From NCBI GenBank assembly GCA_025937665.1, contig JAICQW010000020.1, forward strand, positions 1-16,369: a DNA stretch of 16,369 nt. The letters are read 5' to 3'. Shown here piece after piece: positions 7,528 through 14,538 of this stretch. The position numbers and the translations under genes are program-made. The notes under the pieces are model-generated. The model was given only the letters and a program-made list of their open reading frames with translations, ran no database searches and was not told where the DNA came from. Source of the stretch: Nitrososphaeraceae archaeon (GTDB lineage: Archaea > Thermoproteota > Nitrososphaeria > Nitrososphaerales > Nitrososphaeraceae). Each line of letters starts with the position of its first letter. Positions within the stretch are counted from its first letter, which is position 1.

Positions 7528-8058
7528 TTAATCCTTATGATGTGGTAAATTGGGTATTTTTTTCAAACGTTCTACTCCACCAATTTCTTGGATAATTCTT
7601 TGAGTTTGTTTGGTAACAAGGTGAGTCCATTTAATATTTTTCACCATTCTCCTTCTAATTTCAGTTCCTGAAAGTTCACTTCGATTTAGCAATTTTGGTT
7701 CACTAACAGCGATATTTCTTTGGGCGAAGAGGAAACCTGTAAATGCATTATTAGTAAACACAATGTCGTATTTAGGAACCAACATATCGACTGAATGAGT
7801 CCAAGTTGAATGAATATTTGTATCAGGGACAGGAATTATGAGGGTTTTTTTGCAATCTATCCCATTATCTGCATTCAAGGAGTCCTTTATCATGCGTATT
7901 CTCTCACCGGCAGTAAATGGATTCTGTGACTCGTAACTTACCTGAGCGCTACCTACAACAATTGCTAATTCATCAACATTTTTGAAGGCAAATTTGATCG
8001 CTGCAATATGACCCATGTGGAATGGTTGAAACCTGCCTATGAATATGCCTCTCGACAA
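7528..8058 (-). CDS. nadM: Nicotinamide-nucleotide adenylyltransferase, archaeal type
   Basis: A 176-residue enzyme that joins NMN and ATP to make NAD+ and pyrophosphate, the last adenylation step of NAD synthesis in the cytoplasm. The nucleotidyltransferase fold is clear: GRFQPFHMGH (8-17) with the catalytic HxGH, the archaeal NadM segment SQNPFTAGERIRMI (44-57), and the phosphate-binding SGTEIRRRM (130-138), equivalent to the ISSTxxR motif. Length matches archaeal NadM proteins. The start is TTG at 8058 (MSRGIFIGRF); no ATG is available before the first motif, so TTG is convincing. It is read away from sufC, sharing a 66-base intergenic region that contains AT-rich candidate promoters for both. 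It lies 96 bases from the PUA gene and probably has its own promoter. Confidence 0.95.
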   Translation of the reverse strand: MSRGIFIGRFQPFHMGHIAAIKFAFKNVDELAIVVGSAQVSYESQNPFTAGERIRMIKDSLNADNGIDCKKTLIIPVPDTNIHSTWTHSVDMLVPKYDIVFTNNAFTGFLFAQRNIAVSEPKLLNRSELSGTEIRRRMVKNIKWTHLVTKQTQRIIQEIGGVERLKKIPNLPHHKD

Positions 8059-8110
8059 ATTGGTATAGAATACAAGATGAATAATTTAAATTTTGAATAA
8101 TATAACTCAA

Positions 8111-8119
8111 TATTTATAT
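8111..8119 (+). promoter_or_regulatory. Possible TATA box of sufC
   Basis: The sequence tatttatat is centred about 27 bases before a GTG at 8143, in frame with sufC. If this box is used, transcription begins downstream of the TTG at 8125 and GTG 8143 becomes the start. A weaker box, aataatataac at about 8096-8106, would instead fit the TTG. Confidence 0.4.
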
Positions 8120-8124
8120 TATGT

Positions 8125-8931
8125 TTGAAAACCAAAGAATTTGTGGCCTTTTTAGAGATACAAAACCTGTCGGCAAACATTACTGGTAAACAAATACTTA
8201 ATGGCCTTTGTTTTGAGATGGACAGAGGTCAGGTTCATGCGATAATGGGCCCAAACGGTTCAGGGAAAAGCACTCTGGCTAATGTGATAATGGGTCATCC
8301 AAAATATACCGTTACATCAGGAAAAATCATCGTTGACGGTGAAAACATACTTAATTTGTCAACGGAGGAAAGAGCAAAGAGAGGCCTATTCTTGGGTTTT
8401 CAATACCCTACAGAGATTCCAGGAGTTGGTTATAGTCATTTTTTGAGGAACGCTTACAATATTTTAAACAAAAGTCTGAGTGGAAAACAGAAAGATAGAG
8501 AAGTATTTTTGACAGTAAAGGAGTTTCATGAGTATCTCAAAAAGAATCTAGATAACGTCGGTCTCCAGAAAACGTTTTTGAGTAGATATCTTAATGAGGG
8601 TTTTTCTGGAGGGGAGAAAAAAAGATCCGAGGTTATGCAGATGCTAGTACTCAAACCAATTATTGCCATTCTTGATGAACCAGATTCTGGCTTGGATATA
8701 GATGCAATAAAAGCGGTTGCAGAGGCTATAAACATCCTGATATCCACAGGAGCCGGAATATTGATTATCACACATTATGCAAGGATTCTTAGGTATTTGT
8801 CAAGACTTGACACGGTGCATGTTATGGCAAAAGGACAAATTATCAAATCTGGAGGTAAAGAATTATCCGAAGAATTAGAGGTCAAAGGATATGGGTGGAT
8901 AGGATTGTCAGATGAAAGTAGTAGCCCGTAA
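8125..8931 (+). CDS. sufC: Fe-S cluster assembly ATPase SufC
   Basis: A 268-residue ABC-type ATPase of the SUF iron-sulfur assembly system, which normally works with SufB and SufD as a scaffold complex in the cytoplasm. Motifs in order: Walker A MGPNGSGKST (41-50), Q-loop in GFQYPTEIPG (91-100, a SufC hallmark), ABC signature FSGGEKKRSE (160-169), Walker B IIAILDEPDSGLD (179-191), and the H-loop His217. The region KKRSEVMQML after the signature is typical of SufC and distinguishes it from transporter ATPases. Start choice is open: TTG at 8125, or GTG at 8143 giving VAFLEIQNLS, which fits the usual SufC beginning better. No sufB or sufD lies beside it; the next gene is a convergent antiporter only nine bases away, so this sufC is a stand-alone copy. 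Confidence 0.95.
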   Translation: MKTKEFVAFLEIQNLSANITGKQILNGLCFEMDRGQVHAIMGPNGSGKSTLANVIMGHPKYTVTSGKIIVDGENILNLSTEERAKRGLFLGFQYPTEIPGVGYSHFLRNAYNILNKSLSGKQKDREVFLTVKEFHEYLKKNLDNVGLQKTFLSRYLNEGFSGGEKKRSEVMQMLVLKPIIAILDEPDSGLDIDAIKAVAEAINILISTGAGILIITHYARILRYLSRLDTVHVMAKGQIIKSGGKELSEELEVKGYGWIGLSDESSSP

Positions 8932-8940
8932 TGTGATTAG

Positions 8941-10167
8941 TTACTGATTAGGTTTGTCTGTTGTTTGAGATTTGATTTTCATTACGTATGGTCTTGAAAG
9001 TATCGGTGCCAAAATTGTTGTTGCCCACCCAATTGTTACCGTAATTGAGAAGATAGTTGAATCAATAATACCAGAAGTAAAGCCTATTGAGGCTATAACT
9101 AATTCCACCATCCCTCTTCCATTCATGAGAAATGCTATGGCTAAACTCTCGTCCTTTGAGAATTTAATTAACCTTGAACCAATATAACCTCCCCCTACTT
9201 TAGTAACGACTGCTACTATTGCAAGAACTATAAACAATGGAAGGTTGTTTGCGATTGAATCCATGTTGATATTTATTCCTATTACAGCAAAAAATATGGG
9301 AGCAAAAAATCCAAATGATATTGCAGAAATTATTCCATAGACTCGTTCAAAGTTTTCTCTCCTGATTATTTCTTTGTAAACTATTAACCCCGAAAAGAAA
9401 GTTCCTATAATGAAATGCAAACCTATTACTACCTGTGCTACAACAGAAACGAGAATGGTAGAAATCAGTAATATACCAAACGCAGCTTCCTTTGTATGCA
9501 GTTTTTCAAAAAAGTAGGCACCTCTACGTTGAAACCAAGCATTTGCTTTTCTAAAAAGTATATCAATAACAAATATTCCACCTATGAACAACAAGATCTT
9601 AATTACAGAATTTATCATCGACTCCGTGATATTCACCGGTGCCCCATTGGCGCCGTGAAGTTGTAACACAATTGACAAGACCACAAGGGAGAAAATGTCG
9701 TTAATTACAGCTGCAGTAATTACAGTATTGCATACCTTGGTTTCCAATATTCCGAATTGCATTAGAACAATTGTGGAGACTGGAACAGCGGTTATAGACA
9801 ATAATAATCCAACGAACATTGATTGAAGCATTCCGAGTCCAAAAAGAGCGGCTATTCCAAGACCTCCTAAGAAAGGCAATGAAAATGCTATTGCTGACAA
9901 GATCCCCCCACGCAATCCAGCCTTTCTTATTTCTCTGGGGTCCATCTGTAATCCTGCTAGTAACATAAGGAAGAATACTCCTAAGTCCGAAATTACATTT
10001 AGACTCTGATCAGGAGTTATCAATTTTAAAACATAAGGGCCAATAATTATTCCTGCAGCCAATTCACCTACCAACGGAGGCAATCGGAGTCTTTGAGAGA
10101 ACTCGCCCAGTAAGCGTGTTGCCACCAAAATAATAACTACGCTGATGAACAGCTGCTCAGTTGCCAT
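8941..10167 (-). CDS. Cation/proton antiporter, Kef/NhaP-like (CPA superfamily)
   Basis: A 408-residue integral membrane protein with roughly a dozen hydrophobic helices, expected to exchange Na+ or K+ for H+ across the cytoplasmic membrane. The N-terminal LPPLVGELAAGIIIGP (29-44) is the family signature. The unwound helix has TAVPVSTIVL (126-135), and the ion-site helix reads AAVINDIFSL (153-161), with Asn156-Asp157. The ND form of this motif is generally linked to electroneutral exchange, whereas DD is linked to electrogenic exchange; that point is inference here. The protein ends shortly after the last helix with a polar tail (KIKSQTTDKPNQ); there is no RCK/TrkA-N regulatory domain as in KefB or KefC. 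It converges with sufC over a nine-base gap, and its 5' side faces an apparently empty 352-base region. Confidence 0.92.
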   Translation of the reverse strand: MATEQLFISVVIILVATRLLGEFSQRLRLPPLVGELAAGIIIGPYVLKLITPDQSLNVISDLGVFFLMLLAGLQMDPREIRKAGLRGGILSAIAFSLPFLGGLGIAALFGLGMLQSMFVGLLLSITAVPVSTIVLMQFGILETKVCNTVITAAVINDIFSLVVLSIVLQLHGANGAPVNITESMINSVIKILLFIGGIFVIDILFRKANAWFQRRGAYFFEKLHTKEAAFGILLISTILVSVVAQVVIGLHFIIGTFFSGLIVYKEIIRRENFERVYGIISAISFGFFAPIFFAVIGININMDSIANNLPLFIVLAIVAVVTKVGGGYIGSRLIKFSKDESLAIAFLMNGRGMVELVIASIGFTSGIIDSTIFSITVTIGWATTILAPILSRPYVMKIKSQTTDKPNQ

Positions 10168-10519
10168 AATTTATCAAACTTATTCTAACTAGATTTATCC
10201 TTTTGGAAAATTACGACCTGATTCATATTAAATGGTTTGCGATACTTTTTAGGTAATATTATTATATTTGATTTTTAATTATTCTGCTCTATACCACCCA
10301 TATTGTATCATCATCATGGAAAAGAAATTGGATAACTATATCAAGTTTCTTGATAGAAGAACATATTCTGTAATTAATACCGACTTGTGAAAGTCAGGTA
10401 TATCTTGCTAAAAATATGGTTCTGCCCAAAGTAACAAATTAGATACACCGGTTTAGGACTCGAGATATAATATTTCGGATATACTATCATTTTCAAAAAA
10501 AGTAATAGTTCCTAACACA
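10168..10519. other. 352-base gap without a convincing gene
   Basis: The left part should hold the promoter of the antiporter (ATG at 10167; AT-rich bases around 10190-10200 on the minus strand). The only frame with an ATG is a 24-codon one at 10316-10390 on the plus strand (MEKKLDNYIKFLDRRTYSVI then NTDL), too short to claim. The right end lies downstream of the permease gene and is A-rich (10496-10503), which reads as a U-run on the minus strand and may terminate that transcript. No tRNA, hairpin array or repeat was seen. Confidence 0.5.
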
Positions 10520-11272
10520 TCAACTTTCCCGCCATACCGCCTTAACTTTAGCCAAGATCACAAAACCTACAAGATATGATAGCTGTACCAAAAGTCCTAA
10601 TTCAATAGACCATTCTTTCGGTGTAGGTAATCCCATCGTAGTTTGAATCATTAAGGATGCATGTGTAGTTGGTACAAAATAGGAAGCAAATTGCAGCTCT
10701 ATAGGTAGCCTTTCAATACTGTAAAAAACAGGCGGCAGGATAGATAGAATCACGTTAACAAATGATATGATTTGTGAAACATTTCGCATATGTAGCATAT
10801 GCGAAGATAGAAAGAATCCCATAGAAGACATAGAGCCCCATACTAGTAACGTTGTGATAATCAGTAGGGGAAGGAACATTGAAGAAGAAAGAAATAGAGT
10901 GGCCAATGACAATAAGACGATTAATGCAGGTAATCCGAAAAGAATTTGTGAAATTGCAAGACCAACCATATAAGTAATCGGAGATACTGGTGACGCTACA
11001 AAGAGATCCTGAATTTTGTATTCATTTTTGTAAAAGGAGATATCTTGACCGAGTGATAGGCCATATCCAACTAATGCCATTACCAAACTTCCCGTGATAG
11101 AGAGTGGTAAGTACTTGCCGTCACTAATGATAAATAGAACAAATAAAAGAGAAAAAGGACTTATCGCAGAGAAAACTAAGGAGAGGGGATTTCTTCTTAA
11201 CCATAAAATCCCAGTTAGATAAGCAATGAGAAATGTTTGCATCAATGCTGTCCTAGTCTTAGCAATAAACAT
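10520..11272 (-). CDS. ABC-2 type transporter permease
   Basis: A membrane protein of about 250 residues with six hydrophobic segments, the layout of ABC-2 permeases (DrrB/NodJ-like exporters). Visible are a first membrane segment around SLVFSAISPFSLLFVLFII, the intracellular EYKIQDLFVASPVSPITYMVGL loop, which is the conserved coupling region of the family, and a helix before the C-terminus (LVQLSYLVGFVILAKVKAVW). It would form a homodimeric pore driven by a separate ATPase, exporting lipids, drugs or polysaccharides; the substrate is unknown. The frame begins at GTG 11281, but a TATA element centred at 11299 predicts transcription from about 11273, so ATG 11272 is preferred. No ATP-binding subunit is adjacent on either side, which is unusual. 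A perfect 10-base inverted repeat lies inside the gene at 10783-10805. Confidence 0.85.
   Translation of the reverse strand: MFIAKTRTALMQTFLIAYLTGILWLRRNPLSLVFSAISPFSLLFVLFIISDGKYLPLSITGSLVMALVGYGLSLGQDISFYKNEYKIQDLFVASPVSPITYMVGLAISQILFGLPALIVLLSLATLFLSSSMFLPLLIITTLLVWGSMSSMGFFLSSHMLHMRNVSQIISFVNVILSILPPVFYSIERLPIELQFASYFVPTTHASLMIQTTMGLPTPKEWSIELGLLVQLSYLVGFVILAKVKAVWRES
10783..10805. repeat. Perfect 10-base inverted repeat inside the permease gene
   Basis: TTCGCATATG and its exact complement CATATGCGAA flank a three-base spacer (tag). In the permease frame this encodes SHMLHMRN, so the repeat partly comes from two HM pairs coded by CATATG. It could form a hairpin in the mRNA or be a dyad protein site; no function is shown. 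Confidence 0.8.
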
Positions 11273-11295
11273 GGCATGCACACCGCGTATTCCAG

Positions 11296-11302
11296 ATATA
11301 TA
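11296..11302. promoter_or_regulatory. Shared symmetric TATA element for two divergent genes
   Basis: The run atatata is centred at 11299. On the minus strand it lies 26-27 bases before the permease ATG at 11272. On the plus strand it lies about 32 bases before the ATG of the chaB-family pseudogene at 11331. One symmetric box could thus serve both directions. Inferred from spacing. Confidence 0.45.
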
Positions 11303-11330
11303 GGATTATGTCTATCCATGATAATAGAAA

Positions 11331-11582
11331 ATGCCCAATAAACAATCCTCGTGTAAAAAGGGATCTCGAAATACAAGACTCTCGACTAGAACCAGAAAAC
11401 AAATTGATTCTTTGCCAGTACATGCTCAACACATTTTCAAGAAGACCCATGATAGTGCAATAGAATAATATCAAGATCCAGAAAAAAGAAGAGGCGGTAG
11501 GAAGCAAAGCGCCGAAGTAGCCGCCCTTAAAGTAGCCTGGGCGGCGGTTAAAAAGAAATACAAGAAGCAGGGCGATAGATGA
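11331..11582 (+). pseudogene. Broken chaB-family gene
   Basis: One continuous frame from ATG 11331 reads as a ChaB-family protein interrupted by a TAA at 11466-11468. Before the stop, LPVHAQHIFKKTHDSAIE matches the LPxHAQxIFxxxxxxA start of the ChaB domain. Immediately after it, in the same frame, YQDPEKRRGG and KVAWAAVKKKYKKQGDR match the second half. The TAA sits where Gln is expected (CAA to TAA), and a TGA at 11580 replaces the Trp expected after GDR; alternatively a four-base shift restores WWRKA then TAA. ChaB is a small protein of uncertain function first linked to cation transport. The coding stretch 11511-11550 is much more GC-rich than its surroundings, which may reflect transfer or codon selection. 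The frame stays intact on both sides of the stop, so decay is recent, or a sequencing error is responsible. Confidence 0.75.
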
Positions 11583-11711
11583 ATGGTGGAGGAAAGCATA
11601 ATAGTTATTCTCTCAGAGAGGCCTAATGAATTGACATAGTCGTTCTAACCCATTGTTACGCCCAAATTTTAAAGAATAATCCTTCATCATGTCTATCTAT
11701 CATAGTATTTC

Positions 11712-11849
11712 ATGAAGATTAACTTGTTGAAATGCTCAGAATGCGGATGTACTCTTGAGGATTGTAAAGGAAGCATGTCGCCACTTGAATGTGTTAATTG
11801 TCGATTGAAGGAATGCTGTTGTTGGCTTGTTGTAAGATACAATAATTGA
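11712..11849 (+). CDS. 45-aa cysteine-rich protein, probable zinc-binding
   Basis: A 45-residue gene with nine cysteines (Cys8, 11, 13, 18, 27, 30, 35, 36, 37). It starts MKINLLKCSECGCTLEDCKG, giving a CxxCxC motif, followed by CVNC and a CCCW cluster. Two CxxC pairs separated by about 15 residues resemble a small zinc ribbon; nine cysteines could also hold a metal cluster. There is no signal peptide, so it should be cytoplasmic. A TATA-like ttttaaag at 11667-11674 lies about 40 bases upstream, and a T-rich run follows the stop, which supports an independent gene. I do not recognise a named family. Possible roles include metal handling or a zinc-finger regulator, but none is shown. Confidence 0.6.
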   Translation: MKINLLKCSECGCTLEDCKGSMSPLECVNCRLKECCCWLVVRYNN

Positions 11850-11874
11850 TTATTATTTTTATTATTTTTATTAA
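11850..11874 (+). terminator. T-rich terminator after the Cys-rich gene
   Basis: The stop at 11847-11849 is followed at once by repeated TTATTATTTTT-type runs with no hairpin. This is the expected form of an archaeal U-tract terminator. It also lies just beyond the stop of the convergent VOC gene at 11950. Confidence 0.45.
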
Positions 11875-11949
11875 GTTGATGAAAAATGTAACCATAAGCT
11901 GTCGTTTGAAATTGCCAATGCGCGTATTATGGTAACAAATTCTTATGAA

Positions 11950-12447
11950 TTATCGGTTAGAATGGAACTGTTCAAAGCTATGTGAGTAAATTTCAATAAT
12001 GTTTCCAAATGGATCAGAACAGAAAACCAATTTGTGATGGTTTTTTGGGTCTAGTTCCCAGATATTGCTAAGCTGTCTTCCTCCGGTCTTAGTAACCTTT
12101 TCCAACAAAGCCTCAATGTTTCTTTCAGTGACGGCAATGTGTATAACTCCGCCGTGCCAGTATTCGACTTGTTTCTTATGTGCGAGCTGTTCAGGTTGTA
12201 TGAACTGGAATAGCTCAATTCCTATATTGTTTGCGGAAGTCATCCATACAATTCTTAATCTCTTAAATCGGGACCCAAAAATATTCTGAAGTGCTTTACC
12301 TACGTAGATATCATCGTACCTAAGTTCTGCGGGACCCCTTACAATTGTAAATCCCATAACTTCCTGATACCAATTGATGCCTGTATCCAAATCAGGAACA
12401 CTAATAGCAATGTGATTAATAGATGTAGGAGATTGATTTGACTCCAT
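11950..12447 (-). CDS. VOC-fold (glyoxalase-type) metalloprotein
   Basis: A 165-residue protein of the vicinal oxygen chelate superfamily: two beta-alpha-beta-beta-beta modules (about 9-82 and 100-156). The four metal-binding positions are present: His12 (INHIAISV), Glu78 (IGIELFQF), His103 (VIHIAV) and Glu152 (NIIEIYSH), the same H-E-H-E set used by glyoxalase I and methylmalonyl-CoA epimerase. DPFGNIIEIYSH is the usual C-terminal module end. Activity within the superfamily (lyase, epimerase, dioxygenase, resistance protein) cannot be fixed from these residues. The frame is open up to 12558, but the VOC domain starts just after Met at 12447, and the upstream residues (KTIWRSNLFSRRWVEISL) look like untranslated leader. 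Candidate minus-strand TATA boxes lie near 12500-12512 and 12541. It is divergent from the secreted protein gene. Confidence 0.85.
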   Translation of the reverse strand: MESNQSPTSINHIAISVPDLDTGINWYQEVMGFTIVRGPAELRYDDIYVGKALQNIFGSRFKRLRIVWMTSANNIGIELFQFIQPEQLAHKKQVEYWHGGVIHIAVTERNIEALLEKVTKTGGRQLSNIWELDPKNHHKLVFCSDPFGNIIEIYSHSFEQFHSNR

Positions 12448-12570
12448 ATTTATCAACGAAATTTCTACCCATCTTCGGCTAAAAAGATTACTCCTCCAAA
12501 TAGTTTTTATTAATGTCAATGAAATGAGATCAAGCTTTTTTATAACTAGATATGTCACCTTTAGGTTCTA

Positions 12571-13521
12571 GTGATCATGACATTATTTTGTAGGAGTAAG
12601 ATGAATAGAATAAATTCTATGTTTTCTCTTCTTATTGAAACTATCATCGTACATTTATTATTTGGTAACGTCCATAGTTACCTTGATTTGAAGTTAGATA
12701 TTAGAGTATACCTCGTCCTGTTTGGAGTTGTTTTGGCATTATCTAACAATAATATTTCATATGCTCACAATTTTTATCAGAATGATAGTTCGGTACTGTA
12801 TACATTGTTAAAGCAATTTGAAGTTGAAAAAAATCTAGCTTTAGAAAATCAATACGTAAACAATTCATCCTATTCAATTCATTCAGAAAAGGCAGACGAA
12901 TTATTTGATAAACTTGCCTCCATCAGAAAGGACATAACCGAGAATTCAATTATTCCTAATCATTATGATATCCTTTCGGACCTTAATTTGACTACCAAGG
13001 CGCTTATTTCTGCCAATTTAGCTGACGAGTCTCTTCGAGAATATGGACTATCAACTGGACTTGACCCTAAGATGGCATCTGGTTTGCTAAACATGGGCAT
13101 AGATATGAATATGAAGATGAACGAAACGTCAACTACGAACATGACTGGTATTGCAAACATACATAGTATGAAAAAGATGACATCGATGTCTACTAATCAA
13201 TCCACAAGTAATGAAGGAAATCGAGAAAACAAAGTTGTCAAAAATTTGGCCAATTATGAGACATCCATAGCGCTGGCTAAATCGCTGAAAATAATGTTTA
13301 CTAATTATTTACAAGATGCCAAATTGGAGAATTCTAAGGGATGGATGCCTATCCCAACGGGGATGAAGATTATTGCAATTAGGGACTTGGGGCAGGGGAT
13401 AGACAACCTTGTTTTGGCGCTGAATAAAAATACATCATTAGAAGAAGTTTACAGCATTGTCCATGGGCAAATCCACCCCAATCTATTTTTAGCTTTTAGC
13501 CTGAAGATAAAGTCAGATTAA
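12571..13521 (+). CDS. Secreted or membrane-anchored Met-rich protein (unknown)
   Basis: A protein of up to 316 residues with two hydrophobic N-terminal stretches (about 17-31 and 46-57). The second ends NNNISYAH, a good signal-peptide cleavage site after Ala65, making His66 the first mature residue (HNFYQNDSS). The mature part is helical, with several N-glycosylation-type NxS/T sites, and has a methionine-rich segment: eight Met between residues 175 and 206, including MNMKMN. Met-rich segments and N-terminal His residues are both used in extracellular copper proteins, which are abundant in ammonia-oxidising archaea; a copper role here is inference. Start options are GTG 12571, ATG 12577 and ATG 12601; the last has GGAG four bases upstream, while a TATA-like ttttttataac centred at 12541 suits the first two. 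I do not recognise the family. Confidence 0.7.
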   Translation: MIMTLFCRSKMNRINSMFSLLIETIIVHLLFGNVHSYLDLKLDIRVYLVLFGVVLALSNNNISYAHNFYQNDSSVLYTLLKQFEVEKNLALENQYVNNSSYSIHSEKADELFDKLASIRKDITENSIIPNHYDILSDLNLTTKALISANLADESLREYGLSTGLDPKMASGLLNMGIDMNMKMNETSTTNMTGIANIHSMKKMTSMSTNQSTSNEGNRENKVVKNLANYETSIALAKSLKIMFTNYLQDAKLENSKGWMPIPTGMKIIAIRDLGQGIDNLVLALNKNTSLEEVYSIVHGQIHPNLFLAFSLKIKSD

Positions 13522-13603
13522 GTAGAAACTGTACTTGTTGCTAATTCTATACCAGAGATCCTGAGATCATAGTTTTTAACAGATACTTACTTATAGAAAA
13601 TAA

Positions 13604-14317
13604 ATGGATAATCGTAGGTTCCTAGAGAGAATTTATGATCTGCAAACGGTGTGCAGAATAATTTCTCAGATAAAGTCACAATTGATAGAAGAGTTACCAC
13701 ATTACGGTCATGATGCACTTTTTTTTCAAAATCATGAAATAAGTACTGGTTTACTGAACAACAAGACAGAAGTAAAAATTCATTTACTAACAGGAGAACT
13801 CCTTTATTTTCATAATGAGATTGGACACTTTGTTGACTTGACTTGTGATGGATTTTATGAGAGATTGGAATCAATTGTTACTAGATATGGACTCAAGATG
13901 CCAAAAGTGCCGTCGATGACTTTGCAACAGGAGTGTTTGTTTGAATATATGAGATTCGCAAAAAGAGTCAACAAGAGTCTCGAATTGTTCAGAATGAAGC
14001 TGAAGGATCATTTCACTCAAGTCCACCTGTGGCCCCATGGTTTTGATTTCTCAGTTGAATCTTTTATCAATAAAGACAACAGCCAAATTGGAGTTGGTGT
14101 CTCACCAGGAGATGACATTTATGAAGCACCCTATCTATACGTAAGCCCTCATCCTTTTAGTGAAAATATTATTCATAAACCACTACCGATTGGGAAGTGG
14201 CATACGCAAGGTTGGAAGGGCATAAAAGTGGAATGGAACGAGGTTGATATCAAGAAAGAACAAGACATCTCATCTGATATTTACTCTCTATACCTAGTTG
14301 CAATGCACAATTTTTAG
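13604..14317 (+). CDS. DUF5996-like protein
   Basis: A 237-residue cytoplasmic protein resembling the DUF5996 family. The recognisable blocks are VHLWPHGFDFSVE (140-152), GVGVSPGDD (163-171), EAPYLYVSPHPF (174-185) and GKWHTQGWKGIKV (197-209). The N-terminal part contains EVKIHLLTGELLYFHNEIGH, and the region 115-140 has an amphipathic helix. The Trp-Pro-His-x-Phe-Asp block followed by the SPGD and PYxYVxPxP blocks is what I base the family call on. The molecular function of this family is not known to me. The gene starts at ATG 13604 with a TATA-like agtttttaac at 13571-13580, about 28 bases upstream, so the transcript should be leaderless. It stands alone, followed by a 221-base region before the convergent acylphosphatase gene. 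Confidence 0.65.
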   Translation: MDNRRFLERIYDLQTVCRIISQIKSQLIEELPHYGHDALFFQNHEISTGLLNNKTEVKIHLLTGELLYFHNEIGHFVDLTCDGFYERLESIVTRYGLKMPKVPSMTLQQECLFEYMRFAKRVNKSLELFRMKLKDHFTQVHLWPHGFDFSVESFINKDNSQIGVGVSPGDDIYEAPYLYVSPHPFSENIIHKPLPIGKWHTQGWKGIKVEWNEVDIKKEQDISSDIYSLYLVAMHNF

Positions 14318-14538
14318 GAAATTGCGAGGTTTCTTGTAATAATCTCTCAATTTCTATAGATATACTTGTGTCGGTAACTATTATCCTGATAATGATGGTG
14401 ACTTGATCTATTTTTTCTGCGTTCCCTAATATAGTATCCAAAATTTGAAACCAATTAATTGAAAGTATAGTGAATTTGGGTTATGATGTTGCCATCATGC
14501 TGGATTATTTTTAACCTAATGTGTAATAGATGGTGAAG

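Noticed and set aside
10316..10390. A 24-codon ATG frame in the gap after the antiporter gene.
   Set aside because: Too short, with no promoter at a good distance and no recognisable motif; expected by chance in AT-rich DNA.
11259..11507. An 82-codon minus-strand frame upstream of the permease that might have been its partner.
   Set aside because: It is antisense to the chaB-like frame, has no ATPase motif, and its composition is explained by the opposite strand.
11520..11545. GCCGCCC and GGGCGGC arms that could form a hairpin or terminator.
   Set aside because: They fall in the Ala-rich coding stretch of the chaB-like frame and are explained by its codons.
14250..14480. A minus-strand frame with AEKIDQVTIIIRIIVTDTS that looks mildly protein-like.
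   Set aside because: Only a TTG start, overlaps the end of the DUF5996-like gene, and has no recognised family; kept out for lack of support though it might be a small gene.
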